Below, piece by piece: positions 51,389 to 63,200 of a stretch of 64,000 bases of DNA (positions are counted from its first letter, which is position 1; every line of letters begins with the position of its first letter). Under the pieces are notes generated by a model. The model ran no database searches and was not told the DNA's origin. It saw only the letters and a list, made by a program, of their open reading frames with translations. Source of the stretch: Triplophysa rosa (Eukaryota; Chordata; Actinopteri; Cypriniformes; Nemacheilidae); NCBI RefSeq assembly GCF_024868665.1, contig NC_079897.1, positions 2,773,133 to 2,837,132 of the forward strand, read 5' to 3'. A program made the translations under genes and the position numbers.

Positions 51389-54300
51389 CTGAGGACAGTC
51401 ATAGGCAAGAGACAGGTTTAGTGTTATACAACTGTGCCATCTATAAAAATATCATATTGCATCGAATTAATACTAATCACGCAGTAGTACACTTATAATT
51501 GTATGGGATGAGGTTTTCAGAAAAGTTTAAAAGCAGATATACTGTCGCTTTTTCAATATTGATATATTGTGATCAATTCTATTTACAAATGATTAAACCA
51601 AATTGCATGTTCATCTCGTATAGACTTTGCTTCAAGACACTAAGAACTTCTTGCAATTATTACACTTATTACAAATTAGCTAATAAAATATTTAAACTGA
51701 ATAAAATATTAGCCATTAAAATATTTAAAAACTGTTTAAAATGATCTATAATTAATATTATTTCCGTTATTATTTATTGTCTGTTGTATTCGACAGCATA
51801 TCGTGAACGGGGGCGGACTGGGAAGCAAAAACGGCCCTGGAGTTTTTGGCCCACATCGGCCCTTCACCTTTTTTTGTCGAGTTAGCTTGAATCAGCCTTC
51901 CACCATTTCTGTCGACGGGGTGGGGGGGGTTGGTGATGTGTCATTGCGTTACATGTATACGTGTCCGTCTCGCTAATGCCTTCGGGTTGCGTGCATTCGC
52001 ATTAATAACGTCCACCTGTGCGGCCCAAGTGTCTATTACGGCCCCATACCTTAGCGGCACACCGGGAAAATTAGCGATACTCCAGATGGCCGGTCTGCCC
52101 CTGGTCGCAGCCATCGGTGGGACGGCCGTTCTGGACTTTGACAGAATGTCCTACTGGTCAGTCCGCCCCTGATCTTGAATGATGGTCATGGAACATCACT
52201 TTTGTTGAAGGCAGATATTTTCCTTTAAAGCTGTTCCAGCCCCAAAAAACTGTAAATTTGCTCAGGTGTTTGCTTGAGATTACTGTGCGTGCTCCTGCTT
52301 ACCTCCATGTTCTCCCAATAACATCTAATGCGCCGTCATATTTATTGTGCTGATCTTGCAGACGGGCCCGGATGACCTGATAGGGGTACGTCGTAGCCAC
52401 GGCAAATATTTTAGACAAAGCCGCCATGGTAATATATTCTAATGGGTTCTGGATAGGAGAGAAGGCAACATGTACCGTGAGATATTTCCTGCGAAGCTGA
52501 GCTGATAAATGTGACACTACCAACGTGTCCCAACCAGGTGTGACACGACAAGTAATTTGTCTCTCAACATTGAACAAAACATGACATAATACAAATACAG
52601 CCAATCGTAATCATTTCACGTTTAGCGTAGAGGAGGACCAATGAGATTTAACCGTAAGTATAAAGTGTCCCACAATGCAATGTGCTTATCCGTTCTAAAC
52701 ATAGTCAAACATTTGGTAAATTTAATGAAGAATCAAAGCATGATGTGTTCATACAAACCAGTTTAGCATCTGATTGCATCTTTCTGTATTTGTTGTAATC
52801 TCTCTTCAGTTCTTCATATGCCATGAACTGCAGTGCACCATGGGAGGTTCCAAACAAACCCGGGACGAAGCCCTAGGGAGCACAACAGTTAACTCAGCTA
52901 GATAACACAAACAAACCCAGCAGCGCAACAAAAACATGATCAAAAAATCCCAAAGCTGCTCATTTCCTTATACAAATGCGCCTCCTACAGGCACGTTGTG
53001 GAATTTCAAGACACTTTATTATGAAACGTCAAGTATTTCCTATTCAAGGAAATGATTCAGCCCCAAAACAACTTAACTGCAAAAATAAGCCACACACATG
53101 TAAAACACACACTACAGAAACGCTTTACCCTACCCGATAGAGTCCAGCGATGCCTTCGTGGGTGTAGATTTTCACCAGAGCGTCCATCATTCCTTTGTAT
53201 TGCTTCTGATCTGTGTTATATTGCAGGACCAGGCGAGTTTTGGTCACCCAGATCGGGTTGGTCAGACAAAGCGTCAAGGCCCCTAAAAAAGGTAACACAT
53301 CACAACCCGGTTAAACTCTCTCTCTTGCTCCTCCAACGGGTGTTGTGGAAACTTTCTATAGCATTTCTCCTGTTGTTGCCTCCCTAAGATGAATGGCTTT
53401 ATTGTTTTCTTCACAATTGTAAGTCACCTTGGATAAAATTGTCTAGTAAATGCTTAAATGGAAACATAAACAACCATCAACAAGCTGTAAATCAATACAC
53501 TCGGATAAACAGAATGATTTAATCATTTCAATTATTTTACTGTTCAATTGATCTTTAAATGGCTGCTGTGACTCATCATGGAGTTTTCACATCTTCTGAC
53601 CAATTCATTAGTAAAATGAGATAAATACGGAAAAAAATACTAAGAGAGAAATAAATATATTTCAAAACTGAAAATGATAGAACTAACATAATTATTTTAC
53701 ATTGTTTCAACCTCACTCTTTCTGTCTCACCAGTCTGTCTGCTATCTGCATTGACCTAAAACTTTGTAGTTATAAATCATTTATTAAAGTATTAAAAGCA
53801 TTCCGTTATTGCAAACCATTGCGATATGCACATTTGTCATATTTCGATCATTTAAATATATCTTGCGGCCCAATTTTAAAGTTTCCTGAAATTTCCAGGC
53901 TGAGGTGTCTTCATAAAAAGGGCCATTATTTCACTTTTAATGGCATCTGGTGAGTAATTCAGAGGAAATGAATGAGGAAATGTAATTAAATTAGTGAATA
54001 AGTCACAAGAGATGTCCAGAGAAACCCATATTCTCATGAACATGAGCCCTTTTACGACATGTTTCATGTCACAAAAATCTTGTCATAATATTAATAGGCA
54101 ACTTGAAGAAGTAGAATGCCTAAAACCATGTTATAAATATATATTAAAAAAATATAATGTTTGTAAAGCATCTTTTATACCAAATGATTGTTGTTAAAAA
54201 TAAAGTAGGGTACTCCATACTTCATTTTTGAGAATTCTAGAACTGGTTTGTGACTAGAGAACATTCGGCACACAGCTGTGACTCTTCTCACACCGGCTGC

Positions 54301-55500
54301 GTTATATGAAACCAGTCATCAGCTGTGTAATCATGGTCCTAGTCTCATAAATTTCTTATCAGGAATATATGAGATTCTTTTAATGTTTTCCAGACTTAAA
54401 AACAACTAATCAATAATAGAACACTTGCCTCATTCATTATTCTGCAGTTAATCTGTCAGGACTGATTAGAAAGATCTGTACCCAAATCCACTCTGTCAGA
54501 CGTCTTTGTGATTGATAGCAGAAAATAAATCAGGCCGGAAATAAATCAGTAGAAGAGTTTATCCTCTCAGCCTTTTATCTGTTTAGAGGAGGTGGTGAGG
54601 TTTTGTGATGGTAAAACTCTGAATACATCAGTTATTTTAAATTTGTTCATTTATTCATTCATTTTATTTGTGACAGTTATTAATAATAATTCAAACTTCT
54701 TGGGTTTCCTCCACATTCTCCTTACTACATTCTGACATTTTAAATCTTAATCTTAAGAACAGGTGACATGTAAAAAGATTGACTCGATTTATGTGCCCAC
54801 TGTAGTGAGATATTCAGTACTGACCTGCTGTAGCGGCCGACACCAGGTGTTCTCTAGCGCTCAGCTCCGTCTGTCTGCCCTCTTTACGGTATGCTTTTAT
54901 TGCATTGTAGCTACGTATGAAAAATAAGATGTTATTATGCAAGCATGGTCATCATTTTTTATGAGACTACTTGTAAAAATGCATTTTGTTTCGCTTTATT
55001 TATAGTTTATTTTAAAAAGGTACATTTGCTTAAATTACACCATGATCACCACAACCTGATGATCAACGTTATGCCAGCGAGATCTGTTTCAAAAGGCTTC
55101 AGTTAAAGCAAGAAAGTCTGATCTTTTGTACAAATTAGTTAACATGGCAGACTTTTAATTGATTTAATTAAATTGATTTTAATTTCCAGGTTTAAATCAA
55201 AAACATGAATATTATACACCTCTATACTGTACGGAGTACAAGAAGAAAAATACATACAAGAAAAAATAAAGCCCCCATGAGGCTCCAGCACCCCAGATAT
55301 TGGGAGTAACGCCTTGGTAAAGTCCTCGCAGACCCTCCTGGTGCCAGATGCTCCTCATGCAGTGTAGAATCCCACTGTATTTAGGTCTCAATTCTAGCCC
55401 ATCGCTCACTGTAACATAGTCAACAATGCAATAGTTGAGCTGAATGCAGCCTGTCCTATGTCATAATTTAAAGTTTTTTGAAAATTTAGTTATGTGGCAG

Positions 55501-55539
<39 letters not shown>

Positions 55540-55918
55540 AATCATTCATTAAATACATATATTCAAATATCTCATTCTATACTGCATACAGTAAATATAA
55601 TTCTTCATTTTTTTGCCACATTTTAGAACAACACAAATCTAACTACAGGAATTATGTTGTTACTAGAAAAATCCCAAATAAAAAACAAAGACCTTACAAT
55701 GTGCAGAATTATTAGCACAATAATGTAAATGGATTTTGTACATTATTACCTGCGAACCTGATTTTGACCAGATCCAGGGGATGCAGCACCAGTGTGGACA
55801 CAACCCCTCCACTGAGTCCAGCCACTAAATTCTCAACTTTCACATGACTGAAGAGTCTCTGCAGGCTGCCGGTGAGAGTCGGGGGTGCAGGAGAGCCCGG
55901 GGTGGGACTGGGGTTCAT
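51268..55918 (-). CDS. slc25a32: mitochondrial folate/FAD carrier (complete, 7 exons, 311 aa)
   Basis: Spliced CDS complement(join(51268..51388,52303..52448,52759..52872,53134..53282,54825..54910,55258..55408,55750..55918)), 936 nt; all introns GT-AG in frame. It has three mitochondrial-carrier repeats with signature motifs HPLDLVK (P47-K52), NPIWVTK (P145-K150) and YPYQVIR (P245-R250). The Trp in the second motif in place of an acid, and the third motif with Gln, are typical of SLC25A32. Other conserved blocks: [51 protein letters not shown]. Human protein: 315 aa. Known role: inner-membrane import of folate and FAD. I chose Met at 55918 because it matches the human N-terminal length; an in-frame Met ten codons upstream (55948) is possible. 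Confidence 0.96.
51389..52302 (-). other. slc25a32 intron 6 with a hAT-type element
   Basis: 914 bp; the element at 51808-52171 fills 40% of it. The rest is AT-rich without recognisable features. Confidence 0.7.
51808..52171. mobile_element. 364-bp hAT-type non-autonomous element
   Basis: Starts CGGGGGCGGACTG and ends CAGTCCGCCCCTG (12 of 13 complementary). It is flanked by ATCGTGAA (51800-51807) and ATCTTGAA (52172-52179), an 8-bp duplication with one change. Confidence 0.75.
52303..52448 (-). CDS. slc25a32: slc25a32 exon 6
   Basis: 146 bp, phase 0 in and phase 2 out (atccag / gtaagc). It encodes [20 protein letters not shown] (third signature) and the [11 protein letters not shown] segment. 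Confidence 0.95.
52759..52872 (-). CDS. slc25a32: slc25a32 exon 5
   Basis: 114 bp, phase 0-0 (ccctag / gtttgt). It encodes [20 protein letters not shown] and a basic helix up to SDAKL. Confidence 0.92.
53134..53282 (-). CDS. slc25a32: slc25a32 exon 4
   Basis: 149 bp, phase 1 in and phase 0 out (ttttag / gtaggg). It contains the second carrier signature NPIWVTKTR and the matrix segment [17 protein letters not shown]. Confidence 0.93.
53283..54824 (-). other. slc25a32 intron 3, 1.5 kb
   Basis: It contains a SINE-like 3' tail near 53400-53470 ('aagtcaccttggataaaatt'). The rest (53471-54824) shows no recognisable feature. Confidence 0.65.
54825..54910 (-). CDS. slc25a32: slc25a32 exon 3
   Basis: 86 bp, phase 2 in and phase 1 out (acgtag / gtcagt). 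It encodes [18 protein letters not shown] and the start of the third helix. Confidence 0.9.
54911..55257 (-). other. slc25a32 intron 2
   Basis: 347 bp, AT-rich; no feature seen. Confidence 0.7.
55258..55408 (-). CDS. slc25a32: slc25a32 exon 2
   Basis: 151 bp, phase 1 in and phase 2 out (ttacag / gtatgt). It encodes [16 protein letters not shown], the [15 protein letters not shown] loop and helix 2. The donor at 55257 is chosen over one 4 nt further because only it restores the FYNAIK frame. Confidence 0.92.
55409..55749 (-). other. slc25a32 intron 1 with a TA tract
   Basis: 341 bp containing a (TA)n microsatellite at 55502-55536. Confidence 0.7.
55502..55536. repeat. TA microsatellite
   Basis: About 17 uninterrupted TA units. 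Confidence 0.9.
55750..55918 (-). CDS. slc25a32: slc25a32 exon 1
   Basis: 169 bp, ending phase 1 (GCA G|gtaata). It encodes a Pro-rich N-terminus, [16 protein letters not shown] (helix 1) and the first carrier signature [11 protein letters not shown]. Confidence 0.93.
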
Positions 55919-57275
55919 GACTGCTGCTGTCTTACTGCATGTCAACACACGAGATCACTTACTTAAAAATGAAGACAAGACAAGTGTCATGTCGCTTTTG
56001 TTAGAATAGATCCTGGTGGGTTTTAATATTATGCGGCTGGTAAAAGCTGACTTTTATATAAAGGAATTGCTTGACCTTACCAGTTAATGACAAATCATGT
56101 GCAGTGACAGGAACGAAGACTCGGAAACATGCTGGAACTGCATGGAGCTTCACACGACATAAACTGCGCGTGCGTGACATTGCACTTTCAAAATAAGAGT
56201 CTACGGCGAGTGACGAGCAGCAAGGCGAACATAAATACAAACTTCGTTGTTAATTAATGAAAATACGTTTCATTTATTTTTGATTATGTCCACTCAGTAA
56301 TATTTTGATGTAAAGTAAAGAACATTCAGTGTTGTAAAGACTGCAGTAAAAATCCTTTTTTTTTGTTTTGTTATCTTAAAGCTAAAATCCACTACAAGAC
56401 TTTTGCTCAGATTTTGCCCAGATCTTCAGTCTGAACTTGTTGCAGAAAGTCTGTGCCAGTCTGCAGATTTGATCAGTTAGTGTGTTTCTATCTGAAACTT
56501 TCAAAAAGTCTGCAAGTGTATGATGTCTAGTTAAAAAAAATCTGTTCAGATCATAAAAGTCTTGTAGTGTATTCTAGCTATTAAAGAGGAAGATTAACCA
56601 TTTACGTGATAATGTTTAATTTTGTTTTTTTCTGAAAGTACTTTGACAAAGTACATGAAATGCTCTTTAAATTAAAAATCCACTTTAAACATTGATAAGA
56701 TGTTGTTTTGGCCCACATTTTGCGCTACAAGTACTTGCGTATTATTTGTGTGGTAATTGTCCATAGTTTGACTATAGTGTTATGTGTTCTGAACCTCTGA
56801 AATATTGTAATTATCATGTATATTTTTTAATAATTTTGAAAAATAATAGGTTTTCATTTGGTTAACTTTTTCTTTTATAACCGCTCAGGTATGCAGAGTA
56901 CGTTCTCACATCCAGGCGGTCTCTAAGGTTTAAATGAAATTGTTTTAAACATTATTGACGTATACTGACTTTAGGCCCAAACCAACCAACTCTTTTTTTA
57001 TTATGGCTCGGAGTAATTGAGAAACCACAACGATTTATCTCTCTTTCTGATCAGCTCGTGTAGAGGCGTGCGTGCAAGCTTAATGTCGCGAGATTTATTG
57101 AATTTCACGGGCTATTCGCCAAAGTTACGCAACGTACATTGCGTAGTTAAACTCTATTCCAGTGGCCTCTCCCTCCGTCGGTGGCGTAGTTGAGTTTTGC
57201 GGAAGTGGTATCAAGGGGAATGTAGGGCTGCCAACGAGCGATCGGTTTTTGAAGCGGCACTTGAACATCAATATT
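55919..57275. promoter_or_regulatory. head-to-head spacer, probable promoters of slc25a32 and septin7
   Basis: 1357 bp between the two start codons. CpG-richer, non-repetitive sequence sits near both ends (about 56090-56230 and 57040-57275). A GCGGAAGTG site at 57199-57207 fits an ETS-type element. The middle holds a short foldback element (56390-56569). Transcription starts were not located. Confidence 0.5.
56390..56569. mobile_element. 180-bp foldback MITE
   Basis: Perfect 15-bp inverted ends CACTACAAGACTTTT (56390-56404) and AAAAGTCTTGTAGTG (56555-56569). It has no coding capacity. Confidence 0.75.
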
Positions 57276-57279
57276 ATGG
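57276..57279 (+). CDS. septin7: septin7 exon 1 (coding part ATGG)
   Basis: ATG G|gtaagt, phase 1. The upstream frame is open to 57147 but contains no ATG, so this Met is the start if this is the first exon. Confidence 0.65.
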
Positions 57280-60200
57280 GTAAGTTCCTCCTATTTGTAT
57301 TATTTTAATGTCTAGCAAGTATCGCATTTAAAGCTCTTTAACAGTAACGTTTGGTTTCACCCGACGGGTTCAAGTGATTTAAATCGACGCCCTCGCGCTG
57401 TTTTTACTGCAATTTCGGTTAGTGATAGCGCGCGAGGCATTTCCTGTCAGTGTTTTTTTTTCTCTCGCGAGTCATTGAAGATCGAAAAAACGGTTCATGC
57501 TCGTTATAAATTCACCAAAACGCACCAAATCAACTTCGTTTTAAACGTTTCCCTTTTTGCTAAATAGCATATGCTTTTGTGTTTTACAAAAATAAGAATT
57601 TCTAGTACGTAGGCGAGTTTAGCTAATGTAAGTTAGGTTAGCAGCTAGTTACACAGCTGCTGGATAAATGCATCGTTTCATTATACATTTCTCTGAAAAC
57701 TCACTTGAAAGTCTGTCGTGTTCAAACTGTTAGATGATATTAACAGCATTGTGTCCTAAGAAAGTTATTTAAAAGCAGTTTGTTTTGATTGGATTCTTTT
57801 TTCCCACCCAAATGTCACCCACCCTTGCTGATGTGGGGATGTAGAGAGACCGCAGAGAAGTTTTACTAAAAGCACTAATACTTTTTTAAAGAAAAATAAG
57901 AAAATAGTGTTTTTTCTTAACACGAGTCACGTTTATTCCCCCATATAAGACCAGATGTCTCATTTAGAAGCGTCGTCGAGCACACTTGGGTCTGCGGTCA
58001 GGTTTTAGGCTCACATCCTGTAGACAGATCTTTTTTAAATAACTGAATGATTCACCTCATCTGACAGCAGGTTTCTACTTCTCGTTTTCAGGAGTGTGAC
58101 CTTAATCTGGTTTTATATTTGTGTGTAGCCATAGTCACATACATTCCATTGGATTCTGCCTGTGGTTTCTCTTACATAAAGAACTAATTAAAGAAATGTT
58201 GGAAGGGGCAGTAATGATGTGATTTATTGCTGAAAGAATCCAAATAATCATGCAGAGTGAATGATGCTTGTGACGTTAAAGGATGCAGTAGAGCAGAGCC
58301 AAATGACTTGCCATGTGACCTTTGATGCTGGTGCTGTCAAGCATTTTACCAGCTCATCTCATTTTCTGCACCATCATTTCTTATTTTTCACATTTTCGAA
58401 ACATCTTTAGACTGTCTATGTATAGTTCTTGAGATTTAATAAATATTTGTTATATTTGATGTGCCAGTGAATGTTGCAGTTGAATGAACTGATTCCCGTA
58501 TTTTATACTAATCTTACTGTTAAGACGTGCTATGAAATATAACAAATGTGGGGATTTTTAGGTACTGTTTTTTATCAAATCAAAACATTATGTTTTGAGA
58601 ATATTAAATGCCCAGGGAACACTGTACTGATAAAATGTCATACTTGAATGCCCTGTTCGCTTTGGATGTGTCTGCCAATGTGTAAATATTATAAAATTTA
58701 AGGTTTTACAATTACTTGTTGCTTATTTTTGTGCTGGTCTTGCTGTCTATTTTACAATTCAATCTAAAATGGTAGTTCACCCCAAACATGAAATTCTGTC
58801 ATCGTTCTGTCATCGTTTGCTTACCCTCTTATCATTTCAAACCTGTATGAATTGCTTTCTTCTGCAAAATACAAAAGAAGATATTTTGAAGAATGTTGGT
58901 AACTGAACAACAGCAGTGCCCATTGACTTGCATTGGTTTTGTGTCCGTACAATAGAAGTGAATGGGAGCCACCTTTGTTCAAACTGATGACATCATTTTC
59001 ATTTTGGGGGGAACTATCCCTTTAAATAGTGTAATGCTGCATTTCCTAATAAGACAACTATCAATTCTTCTTAACTAAAACCAATTTTAATCGCTCTTTG
59101 CCAGTTAGCAAATGTTACTTTTTATTGCCCTCTGTATGTCGTTATTAGGGATGTAACGATTCACTCAGCTCGCGATGCGATTCACGATTCTGATCTCACG
59201 ATGCGATTTATTTACGATTTACTCACGATTTATTTTTACAAAATGAGTTGAAACAAATTAGAAATGAACAACTTCCCTTGCATTATTTCTTAAATGCTTC
59301 ATGTTTCTTTGTATAATAAAATTATCTTTTATTTTAAATAACAAAACTAAACTGCAATTTTATAACAAATTAATAATAGAAAAAGTCTCTTTAATATAAA
59401 CAAACTAATACTGTCTGTGCTTTTCTTGGATTTTTTGCATTTAAGAAATATCAGCATGTCCACGTTTAGGTTTGCATTGAAAATAGCGGCCCCTGCTGTT
59501 CAAAAAATGTATCGCGATTCAGTTCACACCTCAACCGATTTGAATCGTCACTCATTATAATCGATTTTCAACCGGCTCACGGTGAATCGTTACATCCCTA
59601 GTTGTTATAACATTCTGTTTAAATGTCATGAGTTTTTGTGTTTTTTTTCTCTCCCTGGACATCTGCAAAATTGCTGTTGTTTCCTCCAACTCTTGGATCT
59701 TGATAACTTCACTCTCAACCATCCCTCATTGCCTGGATTTAAGCAGCAGTAAGTGTTTCAGTAAGACAGCACAGACCATTTAATGTGCATGAGCACTTCT
59801 CCCTTTCAGGAAAACATCTATTTGTTTGTTTAAGAGTTAAGATTCTGTGCGTTTTGTGTGATGGTTGGATCTGTGAGCTTATGCCTGCAAATCTCTCTAA
59901 TCTGAAGTATTTGTCTGCCTGTTTTCAGCAGCAAAAGAGTCTGGAGGGATATGTGGGATTTGCAAGCCTCCCCAACCAAGTGTACAGAAAGTCTGTGAAA
60001 CGAGGCTTCGAGTTCACCCTGATGGTTGTGGGTAAGAAAACAACGATTTTATAACTTTAAAACCGTAGGTATTTTGTTTACAAATCCTCCGTTTGCACAG
60101 ATAGCAAACTTTCGTTAGAGACGAATGATGGATCCAGCGTGCGCTGTCGTTATTATGACCACTTGAGATGCTTCCTGTCTAGTTTTGAACGTTTGCCAGT

Positions 60201-63200
60201 TGTTAGTCTACATTCTTGACATTTGGTCTGAATGATGTTTGGATAACCACACAGGAAACAGGGGTTGAATAGCTGTGATTTCACATCCTGTTCATCTTGA
60301 AAAATGCAAGGACTTTTCAAGGCGTAGCGCTAAAGTTTATTCTTTAAAACCTAAATCAGTTCACAGAGATATGGGCAATCTGTTCCGTATGAAACCTTCG
60401 CATGTGAGCTGTGATGCTTTTATACTTATTTAGTTTTGAGGGTTACTAGATAGTGATCATAGATAAATTCATTTTTATGCCAGAAAATGTTATTGCGGTT
60501 TTCAAGTCTGGTGTTTTTACTTAAATGTCCCAATAAGAAAGTCCTTAAAGTTTTTCTTGAAATGTTTACACATTTTTTTAGCTTAAGCTTTTTCCTCCAG
60601 CTGATTTGTAATACAGATTGGTTGCATTTTGGGGTGGATTTTACCCAGTTGTTGTAGCATGGCCAAGCCTGTAATGGTGCCAGCCACTCGGCCTGCCAGA
60701 AGCAATTTACTGTAGTTAATGTGCTGACCTCACCGCGTGAGACCCTGCAGATGAATGCTGCAAAATTCTGTCATCATTTACTCACCTTCGAGTCCAAATC
60801 TGTATAAATTTCTTTGTTCTGATGAACACAGAGAAAGATATTTGGAAGAATGCTTATAACCAGACATATTTTGCCCCCCATTGACTCCCATAGTAGGAAA
60901 AATACAATGGTAGTCAGAAGTGCCCCAGAACTGTTTGGTGTCCTATAATCTTTAAAATGTCTTCTTTTGTGTTCAACAGAACAAAAAAAAAAAAGATAAA
61001 GTATTTTTCCTACTGTGGGAGTCAATGGGGGGCAAAATCTGTCTGGTTATAAGCTTTCTTCCAAATATCTTTCTCTGTGTTCATCAGAACAAAGAAATGT
61101 ATACAGATTTGGAACAACGGTGAGTAAATGATGACAGAATTTTCATTTTTGGGTGAAGTTCCCTTTAAAATTCTGTCCTGATTTTGTCAAGTAATTCAAA
61201 CTTTGGACCACAAATTGAGAAATTTTAACACACTGACCACTTTTTCTGTATTCAAAGTTTATGGGGGTGGTTGACATTGACAGCAGTTGAATATCTGCTG
61301 ATTATTACTAGGGCAGAGTATCATGACTGCTGGGGGACGATTTTATTTAGAACCAAAATCTAAGCACGTCTAAAACTTCAACACTGTTTTTATAATTTAG
61401 CTACTTTATTGTGTTTTAATAGCTCTGGACAATATTGAGATCCCGCTTTATCCTCATGTTTCTCTTTGTTTTCTGGCTGGTTTCAGGAGAGTCAGGGTTG
61501 GGCAAGTCCACGCTAATAAACTCTCTGGTTCTAACGGATCTGTACTGTGGAGAATATCCTGGACCTTCTCATCGAATCAAGAAAACAGTTCAGGTATGGT
61601 GCATTGTTTTGTTTCGTTGCGCATGCGGTACGACGCTCCCGTTTTTCGAGAGATGAAAATAGTTCAACTTTTCAGAATGCGGCTCGCGTTTTCTGCGCTG
61701 TTTTAGACGCGAAATGTGAATCGCTCCCTAATAGGAATAACTGTTGCTTGTTCCTTTTCAGAATGCTGTAACACCTTTTAGTTTTTTACTTAACAATTAG
61801 GTCTGTAAAGCATTTTAGACAGCCTCGATTAAGACTGACACCTCATAGTCTCATGCACCAGTCTGATTCGACCAGCATACTTCAGTAATAGTATAGTGCT
61901 GTTTCCTACATGTTTGTACTTGTAGCCTTTAGTGTGACTGTGAACGTTTTTCATATCTTCACGTATAACTGCCTTGCAGATCATTCCAGTTCTATTTGCA
62001 CCCATAAAGTTTTAAAACCATCCATTCTCCAGTGGATCAAATCAATTTTAGTAGAATTTTTTATTTAAGCAGCATTGTGTTTGTTTTTTCAAAACTTTTT
62101 GCGTTATGAAACTTATGTTAGTTTGTCAACTGTGTGTTGGGCAGGTGGAGCAGTCCAAAGTGTTGATGAAGGAGGGAGGCGTCCAGCTTCTTCTCACGAT
62201 AGTTGACACGCCAGGATTCGGCGACGCTGTGGACAACAGCAACTGGTAAGAACAGTTTAAGCATGAGCTTTTCTGTGCAGAGTGCCAGAGGTCATTTACA
62301 ACGGTGTCATTTCCTTTGTGAGGTTTCATCACGCTGGTGTTTGGTTGAATTGAGTGCGTGACCTTAATCTGCTGTGTTTGTTCATTTTGCTTCAGCTGGC
62401 AGCCGGTCATCGATCACATCGACAGTAAGTTTGAGGATTATCTGAACGCGGAGTCACGCGTGAACAGACGGCAGATGCCGGACAGTAGAGTGCACTGCTG
62501 CCTATATTTCATCGCACCCTCAGGACATGGGTGAGTGATATCTCTCTCTCTCTCTCTCTCTCTCTTTACACCTGCTCTTAACATGCACCTCAAATGAGTT
62601 TCCTGTGGTCAGATTTACACACTGTACCATGTTTTTTTATGTTCTGCTAAAACACTTAACTTTGGGAAGCTGTGCATTATAGTAATTTACCATGGATAAT
62701 GTGTGCAGTTAGGCATGTTGTGTTATCACAAAAATGTAAAATGCACGGCTTCTCTTGGCTTATTGCTTCTATAAAATAGAACAGCAAAATGCTAAATATC
62801 ATAAATTAAATGCATGTATTTTTGATAACGAATATCACTGCCCTGTATCGAACTGCGTTGTCATTGCCGCAGTGTTACAGTGTTGTATTTTATCCTCCAG
62901 ACTGAAACCTTTGGACATCGAGTTCATGAAACGGTTGCACGAGAAGGTCAACATCATCCCCTTGATTGCCAAAGCGGACACCCTCACCCCCGAAGAGTGC
63001 CAACAGTTCAAGAAACAGGTCAGTCAGTTGCAATCTCTCAACTCTATTGTGCCGAGTCCTGTTCGTTTTAAGTCCTGATTAAGTCAAGGCAAGAGGAGAC
63101 CGCAGGAGGTCAGGGCTCCGGCACCGTGTGTGTCGGAGTGTTTAGCCATCTGTCAGAGTATTATCTCTGCAGGAACCAACACGAGAGAGCAGCTTTACTG

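Larger units (their letters stand above)
57280..59743 (+). other. septin7 intron 1, 2.5 kb
   Basis: CpG-rich near the donor. It holds a MITE (58770-59025) and a hAT-like element (59146-59600). No other coding exon for the N-terminus was found. Confidence 0.65.

Noticed and set aside
55254..55258. slc25a32 exon 2 donor at 55253
   Set aside because: It ends in phase 0 and breaks the join to exon 3; the gtatgt donor 4 nt earlier gives FFFYNAIK in frame.
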